From Anticarsia gemmatalis (Eukaryota > Arthropoda > Insecta > Lepidoptera > Erebidae), in the NCBI RefSeq assembly GCF_050436995.1, contig NC_134765.1, positions 10,319,501-10,383,500 of the forward strand: a DNA stretch of 64,000 nt, in the 5' to 3' direction. The notes under the pieces are model-generated. The model saw only the letters and a list, made by a program, of their open reading frames with translations, had not been told where the DNA came from and made no database searches. Below, one piece after another: positions 22,725-33,900 of this stretch. Every line of letters starts with the position of its first letter. Positions within the stretch are counted from its first letter, which is position 1. Both the position numbers and the translations under genes were made by a program.

Positions 22725-23165
22725 AGTGCGGGTGTCGAAGGCATCAGAACGGCGTTCCTACGTCACTTATTTATCGTTAGAGCATGCTGTTCGAATCCCA
22801 CCCGGGTCCCAGTGGCGTAACTACATGGTGGCAAGTCGGCAAAATGCCACGGGTCGGATGGGGAAGCCGGAAGGGGCCTCCGATCAGAGGAGGATCCCAA
22901 CTCCCAACATTTTTTATTTATCATACATTTCAGCGTTTTTATATTGGGGGGAAGGGCCCATCCGGTGATTTTGCCACGGGTATAGTTACGCCACTGCCGT
23001 GACCAATATTTGTGTGACGAACACAAGTATTTGCTACGAGCCTGGTTGTAAATATATTTATTTATGTATGTATGTATGTAGAAGTATATAAGTATGTTAA
23101 TCAGTTGTCTGGTTACCATAATACAAGATCGTCTTAATTTGGCATCAGATCACAGTGATTTATCC
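22725..23165 (+). mobile_element. SINE family B interrupted by hAT MITE
   Basis: TTCGAATCCCACCCGG before and TATTTGTGTGACGAACAC after the MITE at 22810-22996. The left boundary is unclear. Confidence 0.6.
22810..22996. mobile_element. hAT-type MITE nested in a SINE
   Basis: 187 bp with ends CAGTGGCGTAACTA and TAGTTACGCCACTG. Flanks CCGGGTCC and CCGTGACC are a diverged 8-bp duplication that interrupts a tRNA-derived SINE. Open frames here on both strands (up to 118 codons) have no protein character. Confidence 0.8.
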
Positions 23166-23474
23166 AAAAAAAATTTTTTTTATTTAAATACTATGTTCTA
23201 GTATAGCTATATCAGTTGAATGATAAATACAACAAAAATCTAAAACAAACAACATGGCGTTTAGAAAAACAAATTTAATTCGCTGTATATTACAGTTAAG
23301 TCGACATTTCTTAATTTATTTGTGTGTATTCATTTTAATGCTTTTAATTTAAAGAATCATTGTTTAATAATAACACACATCTAAAATGTTTATTAAATGC
23401 GTATTTTAACCAAACTCCCTGGCAATACAATTTTTGGAAGACTAGCTATTTAGACATGGACTGAATTGTTATAG

Positions 23475-23645
23475 TTGACAAAAGGGGCCGACTTTTTACG
23501 TGCCCTGCGAAGCACGAAGAGGCTTAGTTTAAAAAACACTATACGGTATCCGATATTATACTACGTACACCCTAAGGTTGCTTATGCCATTTGATAGTTT
23601 ACCAACCAGTGTGCTCAACTAGCTATTAGTCCACTAGAACCCCTA
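23475..23645 (-). mobile_element. 5S-like SINE, decayed
   Basis: CCGACTTTTTACGTGCCCTG and GGTTGCTTATGCC survive; the tail side is lost. Confidence 0.5.
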
Positions 23646-24029
23646 GTTCAAACTCGAAGAACTCCCATGTACAGCTAATGCTAATGATTTTTGCCTAAAT
23701 TAAAAACTAATTTCTTTCTTTTTGTAGTACCCTCATTAGGGAAGCTGGCCGCCGCAGGCCGAAGTAGCATGTCAGTTAGAAAGACGTATTTTCGATGTAT
23801 AACATACTACTTGAATGAGGAAACCGACGTATGCAATCATAAGGAATGCTACATTTATCGAACACCAAAAACAACTCGACTCACTTCTTCTACTTGTGCA
23901 CGAGTTCATCTACACATATTCAATTTGGCGCCTGGCTAGACCGATTATTTCCGAACCAAATGTGTGAAGTCAGCCTTACAAAGGCTCTACCTTCAATATT
24001 TATACATAGCTGCTATAGAAAACACCACA

Positions 24030-24277
24030 TCTATACTAATATTATAAAGCTGAAGAGTTTGTTTGTTTGTTTAAACGCACTAATCTCAGGAACTACTGGT
24101 CCGATTTGAAAAATTCTTTCAGTGTTAGATAGTCCATTTATCGAGGAAGGCTATAGGCTATATAACATCACGCTACGGCCATTAGGAGCGGAGTAGCAAC
24201 GAAAAATGTAACCAAAACGGGGAAAATTATGACCCATTCTCTCTTATGTGACGCAAGCGAAGTTGCGGGGTAAGTAA
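24030..24277 (+). mobile_element. Helitron H1, 3' end decayed
   Basis: Starts TCTATACTAATATT; the end reads GGGGTAAGTAA in place of GGGTCAGCTAG. Lies just past the Chtop stop codon. Confidence 0.75.
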
Positions 24278-24335
24278 TATAAAAGTAAAAACATTAAAAT
24301 GATTACACACACCTACATCTAAGTCAGTGGGACGA

Positions 24336-24481
24336 TCACTCCAGATCCATGGCGTTTTTCATATAGTTGTCTAATTCCTCGTCGAGAGCTGCCTTCGAGC
24401 CGGCCATGTATTGATCTAACTGTAGGTCTAGCTCCTCTTTGGTTACTGGCTTTTGTTGTTGCTGGTTGCGGTTTAGATTAC
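24336..24481 (-). CDS. Chtop: Chtop exon 5 (FoP duplication)
   Basis: Encodes a Gln-rich linker and the duplicated LDxxLDxYM helix, ending NAMDLE and TGA at 24338-24336. Acceptor ATTTCAG. Confidence 0.92.
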
Positions 24482-27063
24482 CTGAAATGTATATAAACTG
24501 GTTTAAATATTTGTCTTTAATGCCAGTTGGTTCTAAGGCTTTAGTAAAAAGGTTTTGAATTATACATTATCGCCTTAATGATGAAGAACGTAAAATAACA
24601 TATCGTAAGACAGTTATTTGCGTTTGTACACCTAAGTTTTTTACAGTTCTTTAAGTTTTGCTAAGTTCCTAAACCGCAATAGTATGGTAAACATATATTT
24701 TCAAGAGAAACTGACAAGCATAAACTTAGAAAAAGTTGAAATGTGAGACTTGCACAACTGCATATAATAATTGTTCCATGTAGGAATCGAATCCAGACCT
24801 CCCGACGCAATGGCAGCGGCGTGGCAACCTTCACCACTGCTCTACGGAGGCAGTCAAACCTGGAGCATTGCCTGGCTTAACTACCATGTAACATAGTGTA
24901 CCCACCTCGTCCCCGGGCGCCGCCTCGTCCGTTCCTTTGTCTCATGCGCTGGAAGGCGCGGTACTGCGCGCGGGATGCTGGACCTGAGCCGTAGTTCATG
25001 CCCACCATGCCCCGCCTGCAAATACACAACAAACATCAACTTATGTGATAATTTCTAAATATTATCATTCTTTTCATTTATCCAAGACATCTTTCTTGTT
25101 AAAGACCAGTTTCACTAGTTAAAGTGACAGCAAAAGTATGAAAACAAGCCTAAGATATACTTATCTATACTAATCTATACTAATATTATAAAGCTGAAGA
25201 GTTTGTTTGTTTGAACGCGCTAATCTCAGGAACTACTGGTCCGATTCGGAAAATTCATTTAGTGTTAGATAGCCTATTTATCGAGGAAGGCTATAGGCTA
25301 AATATCATCACGCTACGACCAATAGGAGAGAAGCAATAAAAAATGTTACAAAAACGGGGAAAATTATGATCAATTCCATTATGTGGCCCAAGCTGAGATG
25401 TGCGGGTCAGCTAGTAAGTATATAAATACTCTATCGTAAGCTCACCTATTTCTTCCTCTCTGTTGTCCGGCACCTCGCCGGCGCATGTTACCACGCATTG
25501 TGGACAAATTATTGAATGATGCTGACCGACTGTAAAACAAGATTCCTTTAATGTGAGTTTGGTATTCTAATTCAATTTAAAGTTGCTAATAATAATTAAA
25601 ACTGTGATGTATTATTTTATATAGTACCAATCAATCCTGTACATTTATATTAACATTACGAATTTTGTTTGTTTTAATTTTTTTACCCATATCCTATTAG
25701 TGGGCAAGAGTCTCCTCCCATAGTGAGGGAGGGGTTAGGCCTTGAGTTTACCACGCTAGCCAAGTGGGGGTTGGGGACTTTACATGCCCTCAATAAATGT
25801 ATTAAACAAATTTTAGGCATGCAAGGTTTCCTCACGATGTTTTCCTTCAACATTACTATGCCCATTGTTAATGTGGACTAAGTGATTCAAATCTTGGTTT
25901 CAAAGTTCAATCAGACACAAACTTTTGAATTAGGTATCTACTATATGAATACAGATACAGCAGTACAATGAAAAGAAAAAAGACTTTTTTATACTATAGT
26001 GATAAATAGAATCTTACATACCTAAGATTTCCATTAGATTGCCTCCAGCCAACTCTTTTGTGGATTTGGTTGAGGTTGCCGGCACTGGAGGCTCGTCTCA
26101 ATCTAGGCAGATTGTTCTCACTACCAAACCTTCTTAATGGCTGTGGAGCACCTAATCTCATTTTGAATGCCTGAAAAATAAATATGTTTTTTTTTATTTA
26201 GCTTGTTTCTGTGCCCCACTGCTGAGCAAAGGCCACTCTTTTGAATTCCCAGTCCCCTAAGTTCATTTTATAACACCCCACTGCTGAGCAAGGGTCTCCT
26301 TACATAATGAGGGAGGGGTTAGGCCTTGGCTTATACTTGACTACACTATACTGGGAAATGCGAGTTGAGGGCTTTGCATATCTTCCAGCATTATTCTAAA
26401 GAATTTTCAGACATGCAAGGTTGCATCACTATGTTTTCCTAACTTATTTTAATAGGCCATTGGTGTGTTGCCTTATGAACCTGCAACCACTTGTGTGGGA
26501 GGTACTAACTCATACCACTCGGCCATCACTATTCACTTTTTTTTAATAAGAATTCAATTCTAATAAGGAATAGAACTTGTAATGAGTACTTTTGAAATGT
26601 TATGGTTGATTTTTCATAAGCTGTCTTTAAAAAAAAGACAAGTTTTGCAAGGTTCTAATTAAATAAAAACATTGACATTCGAGAAACACTAAAAATATCG
26701 TTTTGCTTTTAGCAGAACAGTAAAAGAAACAACAGTTTTCTAAAAAAAAATATTAAGTATTTTAGTTTAGAGATTGAAATTAAAATTAAAATTGTGTCGA
26801 CATCGCCAGCTAGTTAGGTAAAAAGGTTTAACAACTTGTCAACTCACCCGTCGTGATTGCTGTGCGATTTGATGAGCTTGCCTGACCACTTGCTCGAAGA
26901 ATTTGTCACCATTGTAAGTTTGTGCGAACAAGTTTTCCAATGTATTTCGTCTTCTTGTCCGCCGCACTGGCACCACTTCTTGGGTTACATTCGCCAGAAG
27001 AGTAAAGCGATCATTCAGGCTCATAGAAGTGGCCTGAAGACCATGTAGTTTCTCTATTACCAT
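24336..27063 (-). CDS. Chtop: CHTOP/FoP-like chromatin target of PRMT1, 5 exons, 234 aa
   Basis: CHTOP-family proteins are nuclear RNA-binding adaptors that join the TREX complex for mRNA export and are methylated by PRMT1. Exons (minus): 27063-26848, 26170-26022, 25529-25446, 25015-24906, 24481-24336; the sum is 705 nt, in frame, with GT-AG introns. Family marks are MSLNDRFT at residues 14-21, an Arg/Gly-rich middle (about 120-187; RGMVGMNYGSG, NGRGGARGRG), and the C-terminal FoP duplication, where LDLQLDQYM and LDEELDNYM (about 204-227) repeat one helix. At 234 residues it is close to the vertebrate protein (about 248). The Arg/Gly region is weaker than in vertebrates. The start is the first ATG; M14 is the position most conserved in the family and could also be used. 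Divergent from Naam. A Helitron starts about 60 bp past the stop. Confidence 0.9.
24748..24858 (-). mobile_element. SINE family A, head only
   Basis: ATAATTGTTCCATG, GAATCGAATCC and CTACGGAGGCAGTC on the minus strand, in the intron after Chtop exon 4. Confidence 0.65.
24906..25015 (-). CDS. Chtop: Chtop exon 4 (RG-rich)
   Basis: Encodes RGMVGMNYGSG, FQRMRQRN and GRGGARGRG; likely PRMT1 substrate arginines. Acceptor TTTGCAG, donor GTGGGT. Its GC content is higher than that of its flanks. Confidence 0.88.
25174..25414 (+). mobile_element. Helitron H1 in Chtop intron 3
   Basis: 241 bp, antisense to the gene, ends GGGTCAGCTAG 31 bp past the end of exon 3 (in the direction of transcription). Confidence 0.8.
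25446..25529 (-). CDS. Chtop: Chtop exon 3
   Basis: Encodes the SFNNLSTMRGNMRRRGAG core, rich in Arg and Gly. Acceptor TTTTACAG, donor GTGAGC. Confidence 0.88.
25684..25905 (+). repeat. Interspersed repeat R1 (GAGGGAGGGGTTAGGCCTTG)
   Basis: Common order of blocks: CACTGCTGGGCAAGGGTCTCC, GAGGGAGGGGTTAGGCC, TTTTAGGCATGCAAGG, CTCACGATGTTTTCC. Class unknown; possibly a LINE 3' region. In Chtop intron 2. Confidence 0.6.
26022..26170 (-). CDS. Chtop: Chtop exon 2
   Basis: Starts AFKMRLGAPQPLRRFG after acceptor TTTTTCAG; ends in QSNGNL with two bases carried over the splice. Donor GTATGT. Confidence 0.88.
26215..26525 (+). repeat. Interspersed repeat R1
   Basis: Contains two partial starts (26216 and 26276) and extends to the CTTGTGTGGGAGGTACTAAC block. 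In Chtop intron 1. Confidence 0.6.
26848..27063 (-). CDS. Chtop: Chtop exon 1
   Basis: Seventy-two codons with MSLNDRFT and a basic VRRTRRRN stretch; donor GTGAGT reads on the minus strand at 26847. Confidence 0.88.
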
Positions 27064-27800
27064 GTTTCTAGAACCGTCGGAACTATTCAGAAAAAGATAA
27101 CGTCTCGAATCGACACCAACGCTAAGTTTCAGAGCACAACGGTCTCCATTTCAATAAAATACTCCAGAATCGGCGTTATTTGATACATATGTTTAGAAAT
27201 CAAAAAATTTCAATGACGCTCGCGCGCACTAGAAACCTCAAATACGAGTGAATGAATGAACGTAATGAATGAGTCTGAATGACATTGATTGGGTGATATT
27301 ATACAGACTATAAAGGAAAAATCAGTCAAGGAGCAAAGAATTGTCGGTGAGCAGAAATAAGCATTCTGAAATATAATTAAAAAATTATTGGAATAGCACT
27401 TGGTGATTCTTGATCTTCAAATATATTGCGTTTTATTAAGCACTATTGAAGTAACGAAAATATACAAATAAAATATGGTAAAAGATTTCACTCAAAATAT
27501 TTTCTGCGTGGAAAGGAGTATCTTCTATTAATGACGTTTTTGACATTGACATTTCACATTTCATGTTCGTACTCGTTCGTCAATCTCAATCTTGTTGCTG
27601 CTGAAGTTTGTTTCAAGTTACTTTTTATTTATTTTTTAACGCTGTAACTTGATACATAATTACGTAAAAGTTTTTTTTAAGGTAATAAATATATCATACT
27701 ATAAAATAAAAGGCAGAAATGGGTTGCTTCGTGTCAATTTGAGTGTCTTAATGTGTTGTTTACGTTGTAGGTCAATAAGGTTACGTAGAGTTCGGTAGTC
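27064..27800. promoter_or_regulatory. Shared upstream region of Chtop and Naam
   Basis: The two start codons diverge across 737 bp, so this stretch must hold both 5' UTRs and both promoters. It is free of the repeats that fill the flanks. Short features seen: GAATGA-type repeats at 27241-27285, TTTTTGACATTGACATTT near 27540, and CG-containing sequence near 27210. No TATA box can be assigned. Inference: a bidirectional promoter. Confidence 0.5.
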
Positions 27801-27949
27801 ATGTTGGACGTGCTTATAAGCCCGCGTCACGATGGCTGGCGGCTCACTTCGATCCAACCACCAATGTTGGACGCTAGCAACGACTCTCCAGTCGACGAGT
27901 TCGATTGTAGCGACATGGACGCGTGCTATGAAACATTCGATAAAGACGG
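27801..27949 (+). CDS. Naam: Naam exon 1
   Basis: Residues 1-49 plus two bases of codon 50. It ends inside the first EF-hand loop (DKDG), so intron 1 splits the calcium-binding loop. Donor GTATGT. The first 35 residues show no recognisable domain. The ATGTTGGAC start sequence recurs at 27864 as a second in-frame Met. Confidence 0.88.
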
Positions 27950-30900
27950 GTATGTTTTAATTCAAAGTTTACTGTAGTTATCACTGAAAAACTATTGTGA
28001 AACTTTCAGGAATTTCTTGAAATATTTGCCGAACTTGTTTAATCGATTACTGAGTGGTTTCCAAGGATCTATTAGTGGTTAAGCCATGTAAACCAAACTT
28101 TTTAAATAAAAGTTTTGAACTAAAATATTTTTAAAATAACAATGAAGGGGGAAATATATTTATTATCCTCATTTACTAGTAAAGGACCGCTACATCTATA
28201 GTTTTATATTTTATTAATTTATTAAAGGAAAGTCCACCAATTTGAATAAAGTTGGAGCCGATAGCCAATTAAAATGAATACAATATGAATTTATGTATGA
28301 ATGTAGTGATTTAAAAGTCATAGAGAGTGCCTCATTTAATTATTTAGATTGAATAGCTATTCATTCTAACTAATTTCATGAGCAAACTGTTCAAATAACA
28401 ATATATTTATTTTAATGTCTGCACTAATTATGGGAGTAGTACAAAGTTTATTTTTACAATTATTAACTGTTAAGAATTGATTTGTCTTTATCTATGGTTA
28501 AAAAATAGAGGAACTATGCTCATTCTATAATTTGATTATTATTTTAATATATCTCTTGTCTGGGTCTGTTATTTAAGATTTTATGAAATCTATACTAATA
28601 TTATAAAGCTGAAGAGTTTGTTTGTTTGTTTGTTTGTTTGTTTGAACGCGCTAATCTCGGGAACTACTGGTCCGATTTGAAAAATTCTTTCAGTGTTAGA
28701 TAGCCCATTTATCAAGGAAGGCCATAGGCTATATAACATCACGCTGCGGTGTAGCAACGAAAAATGTTACATAAACGGGGAAAATTTTGACTCATTCTCT
28801 TAGGTGACGCAAGCGAAGTTGCGCGGGTCAGCTAGTATCAAATAAAAATATCATTAGCACTTACATGCACTTAATATCTACAGCTCTACACCAATAATAA
28901 CTCTTTAGCAAAAGCAGGCAAGATCAAATTCAAATTGTACTTAATACAATGATCACCATACAAAGCCCTTTTGTTAATTTTCTTAAAGCGCTCCAGCAAT
29001 GGACGCACTTTTAGCGCGCGCATATATCATATCCGATCATAGAGTTTTCTGATATCTCTTATGACATACTAGCTGACCCGCGCAACTTCGCTTACGTCAC
29101 ATAAGAGAGAATGGGTCAAAATTTCCCCCATTTTTACTGCTACTCTGCTCCTATTGGTCGTAGCGTGATGATATATAGCCTTTAGCCTTCATCAATAAAT
29201 GGACTATTTAACACTGAAAGATTTTTCAAATCAGACCAGTAGTTCAAACAAACAAACTCTTCAGCTTTATAATATTAGTATAGATTTTTTAGTTAATTGA
29301 AGCTCTCAACCAAGGGTATTAATAAAGGGTTAACATATATTATGTTAAGGTCTTTGCACACCCACAATGAATATATCAAATTTTAGGCATGCAAGGTTTC
29401 ATCACGATGTTTTCCATCACTGTTATAGCAAGTGATAATTATTCCTAATGCACACCTAACTTCGGAATGTCATTGGTGCGTTGCCTCGGGTTCGAATCGT
29501 CGAACCCGAGAAGACTACCCAAACAATATAATTACAATATAGCCATAGGTCTTCAGAATTGTAGTTACGCTTCTCGTTTTATTTACGCTAAATTCTTTCC
29601 ACTCGCATAATTGACGTGTTTAACAGCTGATCATGAGATTCCAAGTACGATTCTTGAGTCAGTCAAAGTCTTATTGGGGTTTTTAATTTTCTGTTAGAAT
29701 TTTAATTATGAGCCTGTAGTTTCGGTATGTGCATTAAGAGTATTGTTTACTAGCTACCTATGAATCTCACATAGTACTACAGCAATTGGTTACTCTAGTA
29801 AAGGGTTTCCTGACTCAGAGGGTCTGTAGACAACATGAAAATTACGCCGCGCGGTTCACCGTTGTATATTCTATGTTTGTTTGTCGCATGGCTAGTGGTC
29901 AACCTAGTGTCAAAGTTGTTTAAGCCGCCCGAGAGGCCTTTGACATGGCTTAACGACTGTTATCTTAGTAGACAAAAAACCGACTTTTTACGTGCCCTCC
30001 GAAGCACGGAGACGCCCAGCTCAAATACCACTATGCGGTCACCCATCTATGGAATGACCGTGCCAAGGGTTGCTTAAACCACAGATCGTGAGCGATGAGC
30101 GTATTTGGCTTTGGGCGGCTTACTTTCTATAGGAGTCCGCTAATCATAATAAAGTGACGCCAAGGGTCCGCACTAGAAAAAGCTTGGGAAACCCTGCTTT
30201 AGTAGACTCTCATCAGTCATCTTCTTATTCCGGGACCCAAAATCAAAATCAAATCATTTATTCATTTAGGTCACATTGGCACTTATGATAGTCGTTACAA
30301 TAACTGAATCTACCACTAGCTCGGCAAGGGGGTAGAGCCTTATGAGAAGAGCTAGCAAGAAACTCAACACCCACATCCAGCAGTGGGACAAAAAAGTTTT
30401 AAACCTACTTTCTTCTTTAGGGACGGCAAGTTGAACTTGGACGAGTTCCGCCTGATCTGCAAGGCTCTGTTCCGTAACGACAAGGGTCATATCTACCCCC
30501 TCCCTGAGGAGAAGGCGCGCCACGTGTTCCAGGTGTTCGACAAAAATGGCGACGGCTTCATTGACAAAGAGGAGTTCACTTTCTGCTGGAACCATTGGAT
30601 TAAAGTGGTGAGTAGATTTTGTAAACGTCGATTAGGCTTCCATTCCTCCTACGCTGATATACAGTCGCGTAATAAATTACAGGAATACAATATTTATTAA
30701 ATGTTAATAGATCAATGTTTGTCTAGATCGTACGTCCAGTGAGTGCGTTCCTCATCGTGGACGTACAGAATGACTTCATCTCGGGCACGCTCAACATCAG
30801 CAAGTGTAACGCACAGCAAGATGGAAGCGAGGTGAGTCTACAAACACTATATCACCAAGTAGAATACACTTCTGTCTACAATTAGAATAAGTTAAGTCTG

Positions 30901-33900
30901 ACCCTCTTATTCATAAAAATATATGAAGTTATAAAGTGATTTGTTTCTTTGACTCCTTAGCGAAAAAAAAGAGAAATCGTTTATAGTGAAATAGGTTTAT
31001 AGTGTGTTCATAAATAAGAGGGTAAGATTTAAGTAAGATGGTGAACATACCACTAGTGAGAAATTACAGAAAAACAATACTTACGCAAGGAAATTAAAAA
31101 CCTTTTTGTGTGTCATTATTATTTCTTTACTTATCTACATAATATCACACCTTTTTCTTATAGGGCTAGGTAAAGATCAAAGAACACCACTTGGTACGAT
31201 CCTTGCACACTTCCCTAGCCTCATTCACATCCATACATCTTATCATACAGGACTGCGGAATACGAGTACGCCACAAAACTAGTCAAAAAGGAAATACAAT
31301 GATATAATATATTTTTTACACATTTAGCTCCGATCCATAGTAGTAGTACATAGTAACCACACATAAATGTAAATATTTCACATAATGCATAAATACATTG
31401 TTATATACAACGGGCTTTTATTGCCGATAAAATTACATTGTCACAACAATTGCGAGAGTAATTATCATACAGGTTCCAAGCTGTGAACGCTAAATATTTA
31501 CAAACAATGCACTTGTATCTCTCTGTACATTATGCAATTTATTAATGAGAGTTTTTCACGTCATGTAAGCTTATAAGGGGAATGATTTAGTTAATTTGAA
31601 TTGGATGGACTGCCTCCGTGGCGCAGTGGTTTAGGTCGCCACGCCGCAACCACTGCGTCGGGAGGTCGTGGGTTCGATTCCCACACGGGACAATTATTTG
31701 TGCGATCCACAAATGATTGTTTCGGGTCTGGTTGTTCTTTGTGTCCGTTGTTTGTATGTTTGTAAAAGTCCCCGCGACACGAGAGCAATTCTTAGTGCGG
31801 GAGTTGTCTTTAAAAAAAAAAAATATTTACTAGAACGCTTGCGTTGACCCCCGAATAAATTACACGATATTTATATTGAATTGTTGTAATTTTATGTTAA
31901 ATATACATAAATATAACAAGCTTGACATCCATACATATTTATTCACGTGACTTTACGCGCATTTTTCACTGGTTTTTAAAACTGAGTTTATGAAAACAAA
32001 CATAGATAATATTATCAATAATTCTTAAATGTTCTTATCTCTCATTAAGTAATTGTGCAATAAAATTAGATACATTTGATTGTGTGATTGTGTTATCTTA
32101 GGAGGTCAAATCCTTGTAGCAAACTAGTTCATACGTCCGACTTTACCCGCTTTGAAACACATACATTTTACTGAATTTTACAAACAATAAGCCTGCCTCT
32201 GTGGCGCGGTAGGTAGTGTATCCAACTGCTGTCGGGTTTGATTCCCGGTCGAACAAAGTAATGTTGATTTTTTCTATTTTCTAATCTATACTTAATATTA
32301 TAATTTATAATATTTATAATTTATAATTTATAATAATATTAGAAAGCTAACGAGTTTGTTTGTTTGAACGCGTTAATCGCAGTAATTACTGGTCCGATTT
32401 GAATAATTCTTTTAGTGGTAAATAGCCCATTTATCAAGGAAGGCTATGGGCTATAATAATATATCATTACGCTACGACCAAAAGGAGCAGAGTACCAGTA
32501 AAAAATGTTACAAAAACGGGGGAAAATGTGACCCATTCATTCCCGCGGGTCAGCTAGTTATTTATAATAGTCGTCCTGAGTTTGATAACTGCCCGGTAAA
32601 TAGCAACTAGCTCGCCACCATGGGACTTACATACTTAATGGCGAAACAGGTGTATTTTATACACCATAGCATTATTATATGAATGTGTGTATCAATCTAT
32701 GTACGTTCACCTGAATTAAAAATGTCTTGTATCGCGATTTTACAAACAAACAAACGGTAGATAAAAGTCGTGAAACTTTTGTCATGTAGTTGAAACTAGT
32801 AAAGGGATATAGAGATACCTTTACAAGTGCTAATAAATGATGCCTTTAGAACAGGGGTTCCCAACCTTTTCTTAGTGCGGGACCACTCTTATATTTTTCT
32901 TGGAAGCAGGGACCATTTTGTAGGTATATTAAAAATAAAGTGTAATAATCATCCTGAAAATTTAAATTTTTTAAATCTTTCGCGGACCATATTTTGACCT
33001 GGACCACAGGTTGGGAACCACTGCTTTAGAGTAACTAGTACATAAAAAATGTGACGTCATGTGTATGTATGCACTTAAACAGCTTGACGCTACAGTCTCA
33101 GACGATATTAGGTAACAAATTGTGATTACGAAACACCAATTATGTACTACGAAGCGGAAACATGTCGTTACGCCATTTACCTTTGAACCTAGACTAAACA
33201 GAGTTGGCTAGACAATTTTGCACGCAATATGCACACTCAAGCAGAAGAAAGGGACACACAAGGAGACCCTTGTCCAGCAGTGGGACATTAAAAAATATAT
33301 GTCCCACTGCTGGGCGAGGGTCTCCTCTCGTAATGAGGGAGGGGTTAGGCCTTGGTCCAACTACACTGGACCAATGCGGGCGGGGACTGTGCATGTGCAT
33401 ACCCTCATAAGGACGTTATTATGCTACTAGCTGACCCGCGCCACTACGCTTGCGTCACATAAGAGAGAATGAGTCGTAATTTTCCCCGTTTTTGTAACAT
33501 TTGTTACTGTTACTCTGCTTCTATTGGTCGTAGCGTGATGATATATAGCCTATAGCCTTCCTCGATAAATGGACTATCTAAGACTGAAATAATTTTCAAA
33601 TCGGACCAGTCGTTCCTGAGATTAACGCGTTCGAACAAACAAACAAACTCAGCTTTATAATATTAGTAAGTATAGATGTAATTTTTTTCGCAAAGTTGCC
33701 TTGCCTTTGCCTTATCAGTCGTGCGTCAATAAATCCCAATAACAAACCATTTTGTGGTATGTATTACGTTTTTTCGTCCATATTAAGGGCTCATGAGATA
33801 TTATTTGTCTACCGGGCCCTACCCTTCGTGCCAGCCCTCCATATCGCTCGGATTAGCATAATACGAACCAGCTCTTATCGAAAAATGATTTGATGACGTA

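Noticed and set aside
22763..23119. 118-codon minus frame and overlapping 80- and 72-codon plus frames
   Set aside because: They lie across a hAT MITE nested in a SINE, with no domain and mixed composition.
30266..30595. 109-codon minus frame
   Set aside because: Antisense shadow of Naam exon 2.
31608..31690. Possible tRNA genes (A and B boxes at 31608, 50323, 61917, 34570 and others)
   Set aside because: No acceptor-stem pairing; each is followed by the same unique SINE body and A-rich tail.
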